Below, one piece after another: positions 33,408-33,963 of a stretch of DNA of 33,963 bases; positions within the stretch are counted from its first letter, which is position 1, and each line of letters opens with the position of its first letter. The stretch lies in NCBI GenBank assembly GCA_949285255.1, contig CASDXV010000019.1:1-33963 (forward strand), in the 5' to 3' direction. The translations under genes were made by a program, and so were the position numbers. Source of the DNA: an uncultured bacterium. Its GTDB lineage: Bacteria; Cyanobacteriota; Vampirovibrionia; Gastranaerophilales; Gastranaerophilaceae. Under the pieces are notes generated by a model that was not told the origin of the DNA, did no database searches, and saw nothing but the letters and a program-made list of their open reading frames with translations.

Positions 33408-33963
33408 ATGCAAGTTAGTTTTCAATCATCAAAAGTACAATCCCAGCCGTCATTTGGTATGGCACAATTAACAAAAAAAGGTCAAATCGCAGCTAAGCGC
33501 TTCGTTACAGAATTGCCACAGTTTGCAGACCAAGAAGTGTATGTTAGAAAAAATATTCTAAAAAAACTTTTATCACCTAAAAACGGACAACTCACCCCTC
33601 AGGCTATTACTGATTTCTTTACATATGGCGATACACAATTTACTGATAAAAACGCACAATTTGTAAAAAAACAAATTCTTCCAATTACAGGACAAGCAAG
33701 AATAAGAAACTTTTTACAACAGGAACATGCAAAAGCAGCAAATATTCTTCAAGAAAACAATGGTAAGGTCTACTCTACCACTACCACAGAAAACGGTATG
33801 GCATTAATTGAAGGTATTAAAGACCTGTTTGATAAAAACATCAACAATCCAGAAGTTTCCAGCAAAAAAGGTGCAAAAATGCTCGATTTAATTAAACAAT
33901 ATCTGGGGACTGAAGAACATATACAAAGAGCAGCAGTTGTAACAGACAGAATGTATTCAAAAA
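33408..33963 (+). CDS. Lineage-type protein with Phe-x-Gly N-terminal motif (partial)
   Basis: Starts at ATG 33408 with AAGAGG nine bases upstream, and runs 185 codons off the right edge. A possible -10 box TATAAT lies at 33370-33375, but I see no good -35. The N-terminus MQVSFQSSKVQSQPSFGM carries the Phe-Gln and Ser-Phe-Gly-Met phrase that recurs at the start of many Gastranaerophilales proteins, by my recollection. There is no classical signal peptide and no membrane helix. The remainder is hydrophilic, alanine- and lysine-rich and probably helical (KNILKKLLSP, GIKDLFDKNI, KKGAKMLDLIKQYL). I do not recognise a domain. The end is missing, so the full size is unknown. Confidence 0.7.
   Translation, partial: MQVSFQSSKVQSQPSFGMAQLTKKGQIAAKRFVTELPQFADQEVYVRKNILKKLLSPKNGQLTPQAITDFFTYGDTQFTDKNAQFVKKQILPITGQARIRNFLQQEHAKAANILQENNGKVYSTTTTENGMALIEGIKDLFDKNINNPEVSSKKGAKMLDLIKQYLGTEEHIQRAAVVTDRMYSK

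Noticed and set aside
1-33963. CRISPR array, insertion sequence, prophage or integron
   Set aside because: No regular direct repeats with spacers, no transposase or integrase frame, and no terminal inverted repeats were seen.

Overview
The window most likely comes from an uncultured gut member of the Vampirovibrionia/Melainabacteria (Gastranaerophilales). This is an inference from four things: A+T-rich DNA with ordinary codon use; a strictly fermentative gene set (pyruvate formate-lyase, class III ribonucleotide reductase, three different [FeFe] hydrogenases, no respiratory genes); signs of an outer membrane (two TolC-type proteins, an EmrA-type adaptor, an AsmA-type protein); and proteins opening with a short Phe-x-Gly motif (33408 onward and 32202 downward), a pattern I associate with this lineage.

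Layout. 1-6060: two glycyl-radical enzyme systems are transcribed divergently, pflB-pflA to the left and nrdD-nrdG to the right. The nrdDG leader contains a cobalamin riboswitch. pflA turns, in frame, into a GAF/histidine-kinase-like sequence at about position 360 and runs off the window. 6085-9281: a leftward cluster of a lineage-type membrane protein, a DtxR-family metal regulator and an EmrB-type drug exporter, with tandem dyads upstream. 9282-13707: a TolC-type protein, a sugar/H+ symporter preceded by a tiny leader ORF, and a long-chain acyl-CoA synthetase. 13776-22883: a hydrogenase island. The leftward operon encodes a thioredoxin-like ferredoxin, a sensory PAS [FeFe] hydrogenase, a SpoIIE-type phosphatase, a second thioredoxin-like ferredoxin and a group B [FeFe] hydrogenase. 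The rightward operon is hydCBA, the electron-bifurcating hydrogenase. 22890-26810: a terminator, tRNA-Ser(CGA), an AsmA-like protein and a WG-repeat protein. 26841-30484: emrA and marR facing tolC and a flavodoxin-fold oxidoreductase. 30468-33963: lineage-specific genes, including an HNH-type protein broken at an A9 run, a secreted protein with a faint serpin-like C-terminus, and a partial Phe-x-Gly protein.

How the parts work together. PFL makes acetyl-CoA and formate; HydABC reoxidises NADH and ferredoxin as H2; the sensory hydrogenase and phosphatase probably report H2 to gene expression. NrdDG supplies dNTPs anaerobically and is probably repressed when cobalamin is available. EmrB is 20 kb from EmrA and TolC, but a nearly identical palindrome (TTGTGTTAT-N4-ATAACACAA) sits before emrB and between marR and tolC, so the split pump is probably one MarR regulon. 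Hydrogenase maturation genes (hydEFG) are not present here.
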